DNA of 53,657 bases from Devosia sp. (lineage in GTDB: Bacteria; Pseudomonadota; Alphaproteobacteria; Rhizobiales; Devosiaceae): contig JAUXUM010000080.1 of the NCBI GenBank assembly GCA_030680995.1, forward strand, positions 1-53,657, read 5' to 3'. Each line of letters starts with the position of its first letter. The first letter of the stretch is position 1. This document shows, piece by piece, positions 16,139 to 24,578 of the stretch. The notes beneath the pieces are model-generated. The model searched no databases. It was given only the letters and a program-made list of their open reading frames with translations, and had not been told where the DNA came from. The position numbers and the translations under genes were made by a program.

Positions 16139-16567
16139 CTATAGCACAATGGGTTCCTCGCTGACAGCATCGGCGAGGCTGGTCTGGTCCAGCACCGCGC
16201 GCGTCGCGATGGTCACGCGGGCGAAGACCCGGCGGATTTCGCAGCTCGATTCATCGGCGCAATCGCCGCAGCGGCGATAGGCGATCTTGCTGAGGCAGGG
16301 AAGCGGGGCGATCGGCCCGTCGATCAGCCGCAGCACCTCGCCGAACGTTATCTTTTCGGGCGCCCGCAGCAACACATAGCCCCCCAGCCGGCCGCGCCGG
16401 CTCATGACGAGCCCGGCCCGCTTCAGCTCGAGCAGGATCTGCTCGAGGAATTTCTTCGGGATCGACTGGCCGCGCGAAATCTCCGAGATCATTACGGGCT
16501 GCTCCGGCCGGGCCCTGGATAGCGCTATCAGCGCCCGCAGCGCATATTTTGCTCTTTGCGAAATCAT
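16139..16567 (-). CDS. Rrf2-family transcriptional regulator with four C-terminal cysteines
   Basis: The 142-residue protein starts MISQRAKYALRALIALSR, the conserved Rrf2 helix, followed by the winged HTH (about 25-66; SRRGRLGGYVLLR is the wing). Cys91, Cys100, Cys103 and Cys109 cluster in CLSKIAYRRCGDCADESSC. Rrf2 proteins such as IscR and NsrR use three such cysteines to bind an Fe-S cluster; CymR of the same family controls cysteine metabolism without one. Its position upstream of cysP on the same strand suggests control of sulfur assimilation (inference). ATG 16567 is chosen because it opens the conserved domain; the 33 extra residues of the track ORF are unlikely. The 231 bases to cysP show no gene that I can support. 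Confidence 0.88.
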   Translation of the reverse strand: MISQRAKYALRALIALSRARPEQPVMISEISRGQSIPKKFLEQILLELKRAGLVMSRRGRLGGYVLLRAPEKITFGEVLRLIDGPIAPLPCLSKIAYRRCGDCADESSCEIRRVFARVTIATRAVLDQTSLADAVSEEPIVL

Positions 16568-16662
16568 GATCCTGAACGCTTCGGATGATTCCGGCGAACA
16601 TAAACCCGACTGGGCCGATAGAGCTACAGTGCAATTCGCTTCGCCTGACCCGTGGAGCCCGG

Positions 16663-18780
16663 TCAAGGTTCCTTCGGCTCTGGAACGACCGACGGCGCAA
16701 AACTCGTCCGGGGAGGCTCCTCGGGGGGCACTTCGGGATTGAACGGCATGGCGGGCCTGGTCGCCGGCTGACGCGGTTTCAAGGGGATGACCTCTGGGCC
16801 TGGAGACGCGGCCGGTCCGGCAGGGGGGTCGGCCGCGGGCGTCTGCTGATCGGCCGCGGGCTTGGCCGGGCCCGCATCCTCATGGGGCGCGGCCATGCTC
16901 TCGATAGCCGTCGCCAACCGGGCGGCATCGATCTCCGTGCCGGCGGCGCCGGGCGCCAGCGCGGCTTCGACGGCGTCCGCTGCCGAAAGCGCGGCGGCGG
17001 CCCCGCGATCCTTTTGGACCCGCTCGAGCATGCCCATGCCGATCTCGCGCTCGCCCAGGATGACGGCGTTGGCGCCAAGGTGCAGGAGGTGCTCCTCCTC
17101 CTCGTCCGAGTGGGCGCGGGCGACGATCAGCAGAGATGGATTGTGCTTGCGGCACTGCTCGGTCGCCTGCCCCGCCTCGAAGGCGTTGGGGATGGCGATC
17201 ACCACGTTCCTGGCGCCCTCGACATTGGCGAGCTCCAGCACCCGGGGGCTGGCCGCATTGCCTTCGATAACCTCGATGCCCGCGGCGACGGCCGCCGCCA
17301 CCCGCCCCTCGGCATCCTCGATGACCAGGAACGCAGACCCCGCCGCCCGCAGGCCTTCGGCCACCACCGTGCCGACCCGGCCGTAACCGATGAGGATGGT
17401 GTGGCCGCTGAGCGCCGTGGGGTGGAAGACGTCTTCGTCCTTGTCGCTCGCCGCCGGCGCGGGTTCGGCCGCGGGCGCCGCGCCCAGCTCCGGCTCCAGG
17501 CGCGGGCCGCCGGCCGGTACGGGCTCGGCATGGCGGTCCTTGAAGCGGGCCTCGATCGCCGGGCCCACCTTCTCGGCGAGCCAGAACAGCATCGGATTGA
17601 GCATGATCGAGATGATCGCACCCGCGACGATCAGGTCGCGGGCTTCCGCCGGCAGGATGCCGAGGGCGAGACCCATGGTTGCCAGGATGAATGAGAACTC
17701 GCCGATCTGCGCCAGGCTCGCCGAAATCGTCAGGGCGGAGGACAGCGGCCGCCGGAAGGCGGTGACGATCAGGAAGGCGACGAGCGACTTGCCGAACAGG
17801 ATGATGAAGAGCACCGCCAGCACCGGCAGCGGATCGCGGACGAGGATCATCGGATCGAACAGCATGCCCACCGAGACGAAGAACAGCACCGCGAAGGCAT
17901 CGCGCAGCGGCAGGCTTTCCTGCGCGGCGCGGTGGCTCAATTCGCTCTCCGACAGGATCATGCCGGCAAAGAAGGCGCCGAGCGCGAGGCTGACGCCGAA
18001 GAGGTAGGAAGCGCCTGCGGCGACGCCCAGCGCGATGGCGAGGACCGCGAGGCGGAACAGCTCGCGCGACCCGGTATGGGCGGTGAAATGCAGGATCATC
18101 GGGATCAGCCGCCGGCCGACCACCAGCATGAAGCCGGCAAAGGCGGCCAGCTTGAGAACCGTGATGGCGATGACGCCGGCGACGCCGAGTTCGACGTTGA
18201 GAATGCGTTCGATGAAATTGACGAACGGATCGTCGAGTTGGGTCTCGGTGACGCCCCAGATGCCGGCGACGGCCGGAATCAGCACCAGCGCCAGGATCAT
18301 CGCGATGTCCTCCACGATCACCCAGCCCACGGCGATCCGCCCGCGGTCGCTGTCGATGAGATGCCGATCCTGCAGCGCCTTGAGCAGCACGACCGTCGAA
18401 GCGACCGAGAGGGCCATCCCGAAGAGCAGCCCGCCGCCGATCGGCCAGCCCATCAGCACGCCGAGCCCAAGCCCCATCGCCGAGCCGGCCGCGATTCTCA
18501 GCAGCGCGCCGGGAATGGCGAGCGCCTGTACCGACAGGAGGTCCTTCAACGAGAAATGCAGGCCCACCCCGAACATCAGCAGGATCACGCCGATCTCGGA
18601 CAGTTCGAGAGCAATATCGGCGTCGGCGATAAAGCCGGGGGTGTAGGGGCCGACCGCCACGCCCGCGACCAGATAACCGACCAGGGGCGGCATGCGGAAA
18701 CGGTTGGCGATGGCGCCGAAGATGAAGGCAAGCACCAGACCCGCAACGATCGTGGAGATCAGTGGGGTGTCGTGAGGCAT
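16663..18780 (-). CDS. CPA2-family monovalent cation:proton antiporter (YbaL/KefB-like) with TrkA-N domain
   Basis: The 705-residue inner-membrane protein has an N-terminal Na+/H+ exchanger domain of about 12-13 helices (residues 8-400; MPPLVGYLVAGVAVGPYTPG, with the FFVSVGMLFDP motif) and a cytosolic TrkA-N nucleotide-binding domain (about 435-550; ILIGYGRVGTVVAEGL). It probably exports K+ or Na+ against protons, gated by a nucleotide or redox ligand. The last 100 residues are an unusual Pro/Ala-rich tail, probably disordered. ATG 18780 has a GGAGGGAAGGG site; the track start at 18843 is not needed. It lies 132 bases downstream of the dehydrogenase gene, same strand. Confidence 0.9.
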   Translation of the reverse strand: MPHDTPLISTIVAGLVLAFIFGAIANRFRMPPLVGYLVAGVAVGPYTPGFIADADIALELSEIGVILLMFGVGLHFSLKDLLSVQALAIPGALLRIAAGSAMGLGLGVLMGWPIGGGLLFGMALSVASTVVLLKALQDRHLIDSDRGRIAVGWVIVEDIAMILALVLIPAVAGIWGVTETQLDDPFVNFIERILNVELGVAGVIAITVLKLAAFAGFMLVVGRRLIPMILHFTAHTGSRELFRLAVLAIALGVAAGASYLFGVSLALGAFFAGMILSESELSHRAAQESLPLRDAFAVLFFVSVGMLFDPMILVRDPLPVLAVLFIILFGKSLVAFLIVTAFRRPLSSALTISASLAQIGEFSFILATMGLALGILPAEARDLIVAGAIISIMLNPMLFWLAEKVGPAIEARFKDRHAEPVPAGGPRLEPELGAAPAAEPAPAASDKDEDVFHPTALSGHTILIGYGRVGTVVAEGLRAAGSAFLVIEDAEGRVAAAVAAGIEVIEGNAASPRVLELANVEGARNVVIAIPNAFEAGQATEQCRKHNPSLLIVARAHSDEEEEHLLHLGANAVILGEREIGMGMLERVQKDRGAAAALSAADAVEAALAPGAAGTEIDAARLATAIESMAAPHEDAGPAKPAADQQTPAADPPAGPAASPGPEVIPLKPRQPATRPAMPFNPEVPPEEPPRTSFAPSVVPEPKEP

Positions 18781-18912
18781 CTGGAACCCTTCCCTCCCTG
18801 AATCGTACCCGCATACGATGCGACACGGACAATGCGGGCGCAAGCGCCACAGGCCACGAAGACTCGGGCCAAATCATGGAAATCGCAACGGAGTTTCGGC
18901 GGCGGGGGCCGC

Positions 18913-19932
18913 TCAGGGCACGGCGACGATCTTGATCCCGCCGAAGGCGGGAGCCGCGCCGATCACCGCCGGCACCTCGTCCAGGCCAATGGTGCGGGTA
19001 ATGAGCCGGTCGAGCTCGAGCACGCCCGAGGCGATCATGGCGGCGGCCCGGCCATGGGTCAGCGGATTGAGCCAGGCGCTTTCGAGCCGCAATTCCTTGA
19101 CCAGCAGATCGTAGGGAGAGACGGCGACCTCCTCGCCCTTGGGCATCACCCCGAAGATCACGACCGTGCCGCCACGCCGCGCAATCCGCAGCGACTGCCG
19201 GAAGGTTTCGGCGACGCCGGCGCATTCGAGCACCACATCGACCCCGCCCGGGGCGATCCCGCGTGCGCCGGCAATGGCGGCATCGACCTCGTCGCGAGCC
19301 GCGTCGACGGCATGGGTGGCGCCGAGCTCGAGGGCAAGCGCGCGGCGCGGCTGCTGCCGCGTCGACAGAACGACCGTGCTCGCGCCCGCGAGTCGCGCCA
19401 GTTGCACCATGAGCAGGCCGATGACGCCGCCGCCGAGCACCGCCACCGAATCTCCCGGCCCGATACGCGCTATATCGAGCCCGTGCAGGCAGCAGGCCAG
19501 CGGCTCGCAAAAGGCGCCGTGCAATGGCGAGAGGTCCGCCGGCAGCGCCACTGCCTGCCCCTGCGGCACGATCAGGTGGTCGGCAAAGCCCCCGTCGCGA
19601 AAGACGCCGATGGCGGTGAGGCTGTCGCAGAGATTGGGCCGGCCGAGCCGGCAATAGCGGCAGTGGCCGCAGGCGATGTTGGGGTCGCCGGTGACCAATG
19701 CTCCCGCGGAGAAGCGCGAAACCTCCTCGCCGACCGCCTCCACCGTGCCGCAGAATTCGTGCCCCAGCGTCACCGGCAGCGCCGTCGGATACTCGCCGCG
19801 GAACATGTGCCGGTCGCTGCCGCAGATGCCGCAGGCGAGGACGCGGACGAGAAGTTCGCCGGGGCCGGGCACCGGCCTCGCCACCTCCTCGAGCACCATG
19901 GTGCCGACCGAAACCAGGCGCGCAGCTTTCAT
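18913..19932 (-). CDS. Zinc-dependent alcohol/polyol dehydrogenase (MDR family)
   Basis: The 339-residue medium-chain dehydrogenase oxidises a secondary alcohol or polyol with NAD(P)+. The GroES-like domain carries catalytic zinc ligands in ACGICGSDRHMFRG and LGHEFCG, and the four-cysteine structural zinc site in CGHCRYCRLGRPNLC. The Rossmann domain has VAVLGGGVIGLLMVQLA. It is closest in feel to sorbitol or threonine dehydrogenases; the substrate is not predictable. ATG 19932 has a GGAGGAGG ribosome site; the track start at 19974 is too early. Confidence 0.9.
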   Translation of the reverse strand: MKAARLVSVGTMVLEEVARPVPGPGELLVRVLACGICGSDRHMFRGEYPTALPVTLGHEFCGTVEAVGEEVSRFSAGALVTGDPNIACGHCRYCRLGRPNLCDSLTAIGVFRDGGFADHLIVPQGQAVALPADLSPLHGAFCEPLACCLHGLDIARIGPGDSVAVLGGGVIGLLMVQLARLAGASTVVLSTRQQPRRALALELGATHAVDAARDEVDAAIAGARGIAPGGVDVVLECAGVAETFRQSLRIARRGGTVVIFGVMPKGEEVAVSPYDLLVKELRLESAWLNPLTHGRAAAMIASGVLELDRLITRTIGLDEVPAVIGAAPAFGGIKIVAVP

Positions 19933-19978
19933 CGCTTGTCCTCCTCCAGGCCATGATGGCCGAGCCGGGGGCACCAGG

Positions 19979-22699
19979 TCAAAGCGTACCGCTCAGCCGG
20001 CGGCGCGGCGAGTGGGCGGGCTGATTGCCGACCCCCTCTCGCCAGGCGCCGGCACGGAGAAACACGCCGAGATCGGCGGCGCTCATCGGGTGGGCGAAGG
20101 CGAAGCCCTGCAGGATGTCGCAACCCAGATCGCGCATGATGCGGGCATGACCCATGGTCTCGATGCCTTCCCCGACCACCTGGATGCCCAGCGACTTGCC
20201 GATCTCGATGATCGAAGCGACCAGATGCCGCTGCGCCGCCGAGGCGACCACCGGCATGACCAGCTGGCGGTCGATCTTCAGGCGCTTCGGCTTAAGCTTG
20301 AGCAGGCTGACGATCGAAGCGTAACCGGTGCCGAAATCGTCGATCTCGATGTCGATTCCCAATTCCTTGATCTGATCGATGTTCCACAGGACGATGTCGT
20401 CGGTCTCGTCGAGGAAGATCGTCTCCAGCAGCTCGAACGACAGGGTCCCGGGCCTGATGTCGAGACCTTTGAGACCGGCGATCAACTGCTCGTCCTGCAG
20501 CCGGCGCGCCGAAACGTTCACCGAGATACGGGGCACGCCCAGGCCCGCCGCCGCCCAGACGTCGAACTGGGTGAGGGACTGTTCGAGGATCATCCGGTCG
20601 ATGGTCGAGACGACGCTAAGGTCATGGGCCACATCGAGGAAGGCGACAGGCGCCAGCAAGCCTTCGACGGGATGGTTCCAGCGCGCCAGCGCCTCCGCGC
20701 CGGCCAGATCGAGCGTCTGGGCGTCGAATTGCGGCTGGTAGTGCGGCAGGAATTCGTCGTTCTCCAGCCCATGCAGGATCTCGTCGGCCACCCGCTTGAC
20801 CTTGATCGCTTCCGCCTGCAGCGCCTCGGTGAAGAACTCGTAGCGGTTCCGGCCGCGACTCTTGGCCCGGTAAAGGGCGATATCGGCATTGATCAGCAGG
20901 CGCTTCGGATCGATCTCAGCGCCAGTCTCGCCGGCAATGCCCACCGAAACCCCGAAGCGGCATTCGTGGCCCTCATAGGCCACCGGCTGGCGCATGCGGG
21001 CGATGATCCGGTCGGCGAGATCGGAGAGCATGCGGTCGTCCCCGTCGAACACGCTCACCACGACGAACTCGTCGCCGCCGATCCGCGCCACGAAATCCTC
21101 CGGCCGGATATTGGCCTTGAGCACCTCGGAGGCATGAATCAGCATGGCGTCGCCGGCGGCGTGGCCAAGGGTGTCGTTGATCTGCTTGAAGCGGTCGAGA
21201 TCGATATGCAGCAGCGCCAGCTTTCGTCCGTCGACGACGCATTGCGCCACGTTCCGGCTGAGGACGTCGTCAAGGTAGCGCCGGTTGGGCAATCCGGTGA
21301 GACTGTCATGCAGCGCATTGTGCTCGATGCGTGCCTTGGCGGCCTCCAGCTCCGCATTGCGCGCCTCGCTGAGCCGGTTGGCGTGCTTGAGAATCTCGTT
21401 GAGGGCCACGTCGGCGGTGACGTCCCAGTTGACCCCGACGATCTTGGCGGTGGTGCCCGGATCCCTGTAGACCGCACCGATGGCGCGGATGTTGCGCGTC
21501 TTGCCGTCGGGCGTCACCACCCGATATTCGGAGTGATAGCGGCCCGTCACCTCGATGGCGATACGGAAATCCTCGCTCGCCCGCGCCAGATCGTCCGGAT
21601 GCAGCCGATCGCGCCAGTCGGCGTAACCACGCTTGCCGCCATCCGCCGGCAACCCGTAGATCTCGTTCATCCGGTCGTCCCAAACCAGGTTCTGCTCATC
21701 GATGTCATATTCCCAGACCCCGACACGCGACGTCTCGAGCGCCAGCCCGAGGCGCCGCGACAGCCGCTGCAACTCGGCTTTGCGGCTACCCAGCGCCTTG
21801 ATGTGCCGTTGCCGCTCCTCGATCAGCCGGCCGCCGACCACGATCGGCAGCACCACCAGCGCCCCGAACAGCAGTGCCAGGGCACGCAGCACCCAGGCAC
21901 CTGGCGGCGTCGCGGTCCAGCCGCCCCTGGGCACCGCCGCGATCTGCCACGAACCCGACGGCAGCACGACATCCGCGACCACCGGATGGTCGGCGAACAC
22001 GCTTTCGGGTCCGTAGAAATGCGCGCCCCTGGCACCCAGCGCGTCCTTGCCGGCAATGGCCACCTCGATCGGCAGATTCTCATCGAGAAGGCCGGATTCG
22101 CGATACAGCCGGTCGACATCGATCACTGCCAAGACCAGACCCCAGAATTCCCGCCGGCCGTTGCGATCGACATAGACCGGGAACCGGCCGATGAAGCCGC
22201 GCCCGCCCTGCAGCAGATCGACCGGCCCGGCCAGCACCAGGTCGCCGGCCTCCATCGCCCGCAATGCCGCCTCGCGCTGCGCCTCGTTCCGGCGATAGTC
22301 GAGCCCGATGACCCGCTCGTTACCCGCGAGCGGATAGATCATGGTGACGATCAGATCCGGCGCCGCGGTAATATTGCGCAGCTGCGAATGTTCGTCGAAC
22401 AGTTTGGCAGCCAACTCGGCGAAGCGTGCCTGATCCATGTCCGGTTCGGTCGAGAGCGTGGCAATGAGCCCGCGCACCAGCTGCAGATTGCCGTTGATGC
22501 TGCCTTCGAGCTTGGTGCGGATGACGCTGACCTGCCCGAGCACGTCGGTGCGCAGGTGCTGCCGATGGACGAGATTGTTCTGGTAGTCGGCGAAATAGCC
22601 CGCCGCCGCCATGACCAGCACGGCGACAACGGCCGGAATGTTCGTCGGGCGGAACAACGCGCGTCGCAGTTCGGCGAAATGGTCGCGAAATGTCGCCAA
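19979..22699 (-). CDS. Membrane GGDEF-EAL cyclic-di-GMP enzyme with CHASE and PAS sensor domains
   Basis: The 906-residue protein has a membrane helix near residues 20-38, a periplasmic CHASE-type sensor (about 75-270), a second helix (about 283-305), a PAS fold (about 325-445; EYDIDEQNLVWDDRMNEIYGL), then GGDEF and EAL domains. The diguanylate cyclase motif GGDEF is intact (residue 541), as are the phosphodiesterase motifs EALARW (668), DDFGTGY and GEGIET, so both making and degrading cyclic-di-GMP look possible. Start is TTG 22699: a TGA stop lies two codons upstream, AGGGTGACAGG precedes it, and no ATG occurs before the first helix. It is a stand-alone gene, probably linking an external signal to biofilm or motility. 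Confidence 0.92.
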   Translation of the reverse strand: MATFRDHFAELRRALFRPTNIPAVVAVLVMAAAGYFADYQNNLVHRQHLRTDVLGQVSVIRTKLEGSINGNLQLVRGLIATLSTEPDMDQARFAELAAKLFDEHSQLRNITAAPDLIVTMIYPLAGNERVIGLDYRRNEAQREAALRAMEAGDLVLAGPVDLLQGGRGFIGRFPVYVDRNGRREFWGLVLAVIDVDRLYRESGLLDENLPIEVAIAGKDALGARGAHFYGPESVFADHPVVADVVLPSGSWQIAAVPRGGWTATPPGAWVLRALALLFGALVVLPIVVGGRLIEERQRHIKALGSRKAELQRLSRRLGLALETSRVGVWEYDIDEQNLVWDDRMNEIYGLPADGGKRGYADWRDRLHPDDLARASEDFRIAIEVTGRYHSEYRVVTPDGKTRNIRAIGAVYRDPGTTAKIVGVNWDVTADVALNEILKHANRLSEARNAELEAAKARIEHNALHDSLTGLPNRRYLDDVLSRNVAQCVVDGRKLALLHIDLDRFKQINDTLGHAAGDAMLIHASEVLKANIRPEDFVARIGGDEFVVVSVFDGDDRMLSDLADRIIARMRQPVAYEGHECRFGVSVGIAGETGAEIDPKRLLINADIALYRAKSRGRNRYEFFTEALQAEAIKVKRVADEILHGLENDEFLPHYQPQFDAQTLDLAGAEALARWNHPVEGLLAPVAFLDVAHDLSVVSTIDRMILEQSLTQFDVWAAAGLGVPRISVNVSARRLQDEQLIAGLKGLDIRPGTLSFELLETIFLDETDDIVLWNIDQIKELGIDIEIDDFGTGYASIVSLLKLKPKRLKIDRQLVMPVVASAAQRHLVASIIEIGKSLGIQVVGEGIETMGHARIMRDLGCDILQGFAFAHPMSAADLGVFLRAGAWREGVGNQPAHSPRRRLSGTL

Positions 22700-23067
22700 G
22701 ACCTGTCACCCTTTGCCGCCGGAACATCCGCACAGGCGCATTCGACAGTAGGATCGACACCTTAACTTTGCTTTAGCGCGCACGGGAGAACGCTCGCCAA
22801 ACGCGGAAAACGCCGGCGGCAGTCGCTTTTCGCGGCGCCGCCGCCAGAGTATCGGACATGGCGGGCGGGAGAAGCGCTGACCCTGCTGCGCGTGCCGGAT
22901 GCCGGGCACCAGGAAACGCCCGAAATGCGCGACGCGGTGCCGGCGTTTTTTCGGGATGAGCTTTGAAGACTCAGTGCAATGGGTGCCTCAATATCCGCAG
23001 GGCGAAGAATTCGAATTGCCCAGCCTCGTCCTTCGAGGGTCGCTTCGCGCCCGCCTCGGGCGCTTCA
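22700..23067. other. Intergenic region without a recognisable gene
   Basis: These 368 bases separate the start of the GGDEF-EAL gene from the end of the GNAT gene. A few GC-rich dyads (GCCGGCGGC..., CTCGTCCTTCGAGG near 23028) occur in the second half. The short ORFs of the track here have no convincing coding features. The promoter of the GGDEF-EAL gene should be at the left end. Confidence 0.5.
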
Positions 23068-23865
23068 CTAATTTTCCCGCCACTCGAACAACCCGATGCG
23101 GCAATATTCCCGAAAACCGAGCCGGCGGTAGACCGGCTCGCCCATGGTGGAGGCGCCCAGCACGCCGATGCGATAGCCCAGCGCCCGGGCCTCGAGCAGC
23201 GGCGCGAGGGTGAGCGCTGCGCCGATGCCGCGGTTGCGCGCCTCGGGCACCGTGAAAACGAAATAGACGCCGGCGACGCCGGCCCCGAGGAAGAGCGTCG
23301 CGGTGGCGACCGGCCGGCCATCGAGCCGACCCAGATAGTACCGCCATAAAGGGTTTTCGAAGCCCAACTTCGAATAGAGCTCCCCCACCCAATTGGCCTC
23401 GCCCGGACCTTCGCCGAACCCCCTGCCCAGCGTCTCGACCCAGACGGCAAGATCTTCCGGCGTGGCGACCCGGCCGATGGCGAGGCCGGCTGGCAGCGGC
23501 GACGGCCGCAGCGCATCGAGATCGGCGGCCATGCCGATATCGTCGCCCACATAGTCGAAGCCATGATCGACCAGGCGCTGGCCGAGATCGGCGGGCGTCA
23601 TCCCCGGCCCCAGATGCCAGCTGCCGGGCACCCCGTGCGCCCGCATCGAGACGAGCGAAGCGGCGATCGCCGCATCGGCATCGGTTACATCCAGATGCGC
23701 GGCGACGACGGCGTTGTGATAGTCGATGGGCGAGCCGCCAATGGTCCAGCGCAACTGGTCGTCACGCTCCTCGCCACCGCCGGCGCGGCCCATGGCCATA
23801 AGGAACTCGGCGCCGTTCTCTTCAATGGCGGCGGCCAGCGCCGCGGCGGAAAAGTCTTCGCGCAT
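23068..23865 (-). CDS. GNAT-family N-acetyltransferase
   Basis: The 265-residue protein has a GNAT fold in its C-terminal half (about residues 125-262). The acetyl-CoA loop is PEARNRGIGAALTLAPL, close to the consensus Q/R-x-x-G-x-G/A, preceded by the strand GVAGVYFVFTV and followed by GYRIGVLGASTMGEPVYRRLGF, the late GNAT motif. The N-terminal half looks like a second, degenerate GNAT-like half (MREDFSAAALAAAIEEN...). The acetyl acceptor is unknown. It stands alone with ATG 23865. Confidence 0.85.
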   Translation of the reverse strand: MREDFSAAALAAAIEENGAEFLMAMGRAGGGEERDDQLRWTIGGSPIDYHNAVVAAHLDVTDADAAIAASLVSMRAHGVPGSWHLGPGMTPADLGQRLVDHGFDYVGDDIGMAADLDALRPSPLPAGLAIGRVATPEDLAVWVETLGRGFGEGPGEANWVGELYSKLGFENPLWRYYLGRLDGRPVATATLFLGAGVAGVYFVFTVPEARNRGIGAALTLAPLLEARALGYRIGVLGASTMGEPVYRRLGFREYCRIGLFEWREN

Positions 23866-23953
23866 GCCGGTTCAGCCTTTCCTGATGCCAAAGCGGCACG
23901 AAAAATAGACCGCCGCGCCGCCCCTGCCTAGCCGACTCCGGGGAGGGGACGGG

Positions 23954-24250
23954 TCAGCTTCCGGCCAGCGCCAGCAGCAAATGCGGGGCCAGGGGGTTTT
24001 CCGCTGCCTCCCTGCCGGTGAAATCGAAAGTGGTGACGGTCATCCAGCCCATGACGAGGAAGCCGCGCTTGCCCGCCCACTGCGCCGGCATAGTAAGCGC
24101 GGCGAGGTGATCCAGAAGAAGATCGCCTGCCCGCTGGTGCGGCGCAGATCCATCGCCGGCCCCGCCGCGCGGACCGGCCTCAGGCTGCAGCGCTCGAACC
24201 GAGGCGCGGCGCCACCGAGTCGATGTGCCCGCGCGGCAACGCGAATATGC
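23954..24250 (-). pseudogene. Possible decayed coding remnant
   Basis: On the minus strand the last 50 residues of one frame (WAGKRGFLVMGWMTVTTFDF..., ending LLLALAGS) read like a real protein C-terminus, while the plausible upstream part (AARAHRLGGAAPRFERCSLR) is in another frame. Joining them would need a frameshift near 24110-24130. I do not recognise the family. It lies in an otherwise gene-free stretch (23866-24422). Confidence 0.25.
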
Positions 24251-24422
24251 ACGGGACGGCTGGCCCCCTGGACCAGATCGCGATCTGAAATCGACGATCA
24301 CAGCACGGGTTGACCGCGGCCGATGTCCCGCCGAATATGACAATGTACCGTCAGCTCCAAGCGAGGGAGAGCGGCACAGAACTGGACAACCGGCGTTGAG
24401 GCCATGGGAGGGGCCAAGATGG

Positions 24423-24473
24423 CTGTCACAAGACTGTCTTCGAACTGCAACCTCACTGTCGCAAGAGCGTCAC
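24423..24473 (+). promoter_or_regulatory. Array of Pho boxes upstream of ugpB
   Basis: Five 7-base half-sites follow each other with exact 11-base periodicity: CTGTCAC (24423), CTGTCTT (24434), CTGCAAC (24445), CTGTCGC (24456) and GCGTCAC (24467), each separated by four bases. CTGTCAT-N4 repeats are the known PhoB binding site. Candidate -10 elements lie just downstream near 24481-24499. ugpB begins about 105 bases after the array, so phosphate-starvation control is strongly predicted. Confidence 0.85.
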
Positions 24474-24578
24474 CGACCCGTTATCCGCCGTTGTTAGCAC
24501 CCGCTGCCCGCTTGCACGCGGGACGGCGGAGACCTCCCTCTTTGCCATAACAAGAAACCGTCACGCAGGAGAGAACCA

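Noticed and set aside
15958-16170. Minus-strand ORF between cysP and the Rrf2 gene
   Set aside because: It overlaps the cysP promoter area, has a Ser/Arg-rich shadow-like start and no family feature; the LSCIPTGEYDAVFVLG segment is curious but insufficient.
16880-19954. 1024-residue minus-strand ORF across the antiporter and dehydrogenase
   Set aside because: It spans two real genes on the same strand in another frame and is Arg/Gly/Ala-rich with no motif.
19676-22765. 1029-residue plus-strand ORF opposite the GGDEF-EAL gene
   Set aside because: It is an antisense shadow caused by high GC at third codon positions: Arg/Asp/His/Gln-rich and without domains, while the minus strand encodes intact sensor, GGDEF and EAL motifs.
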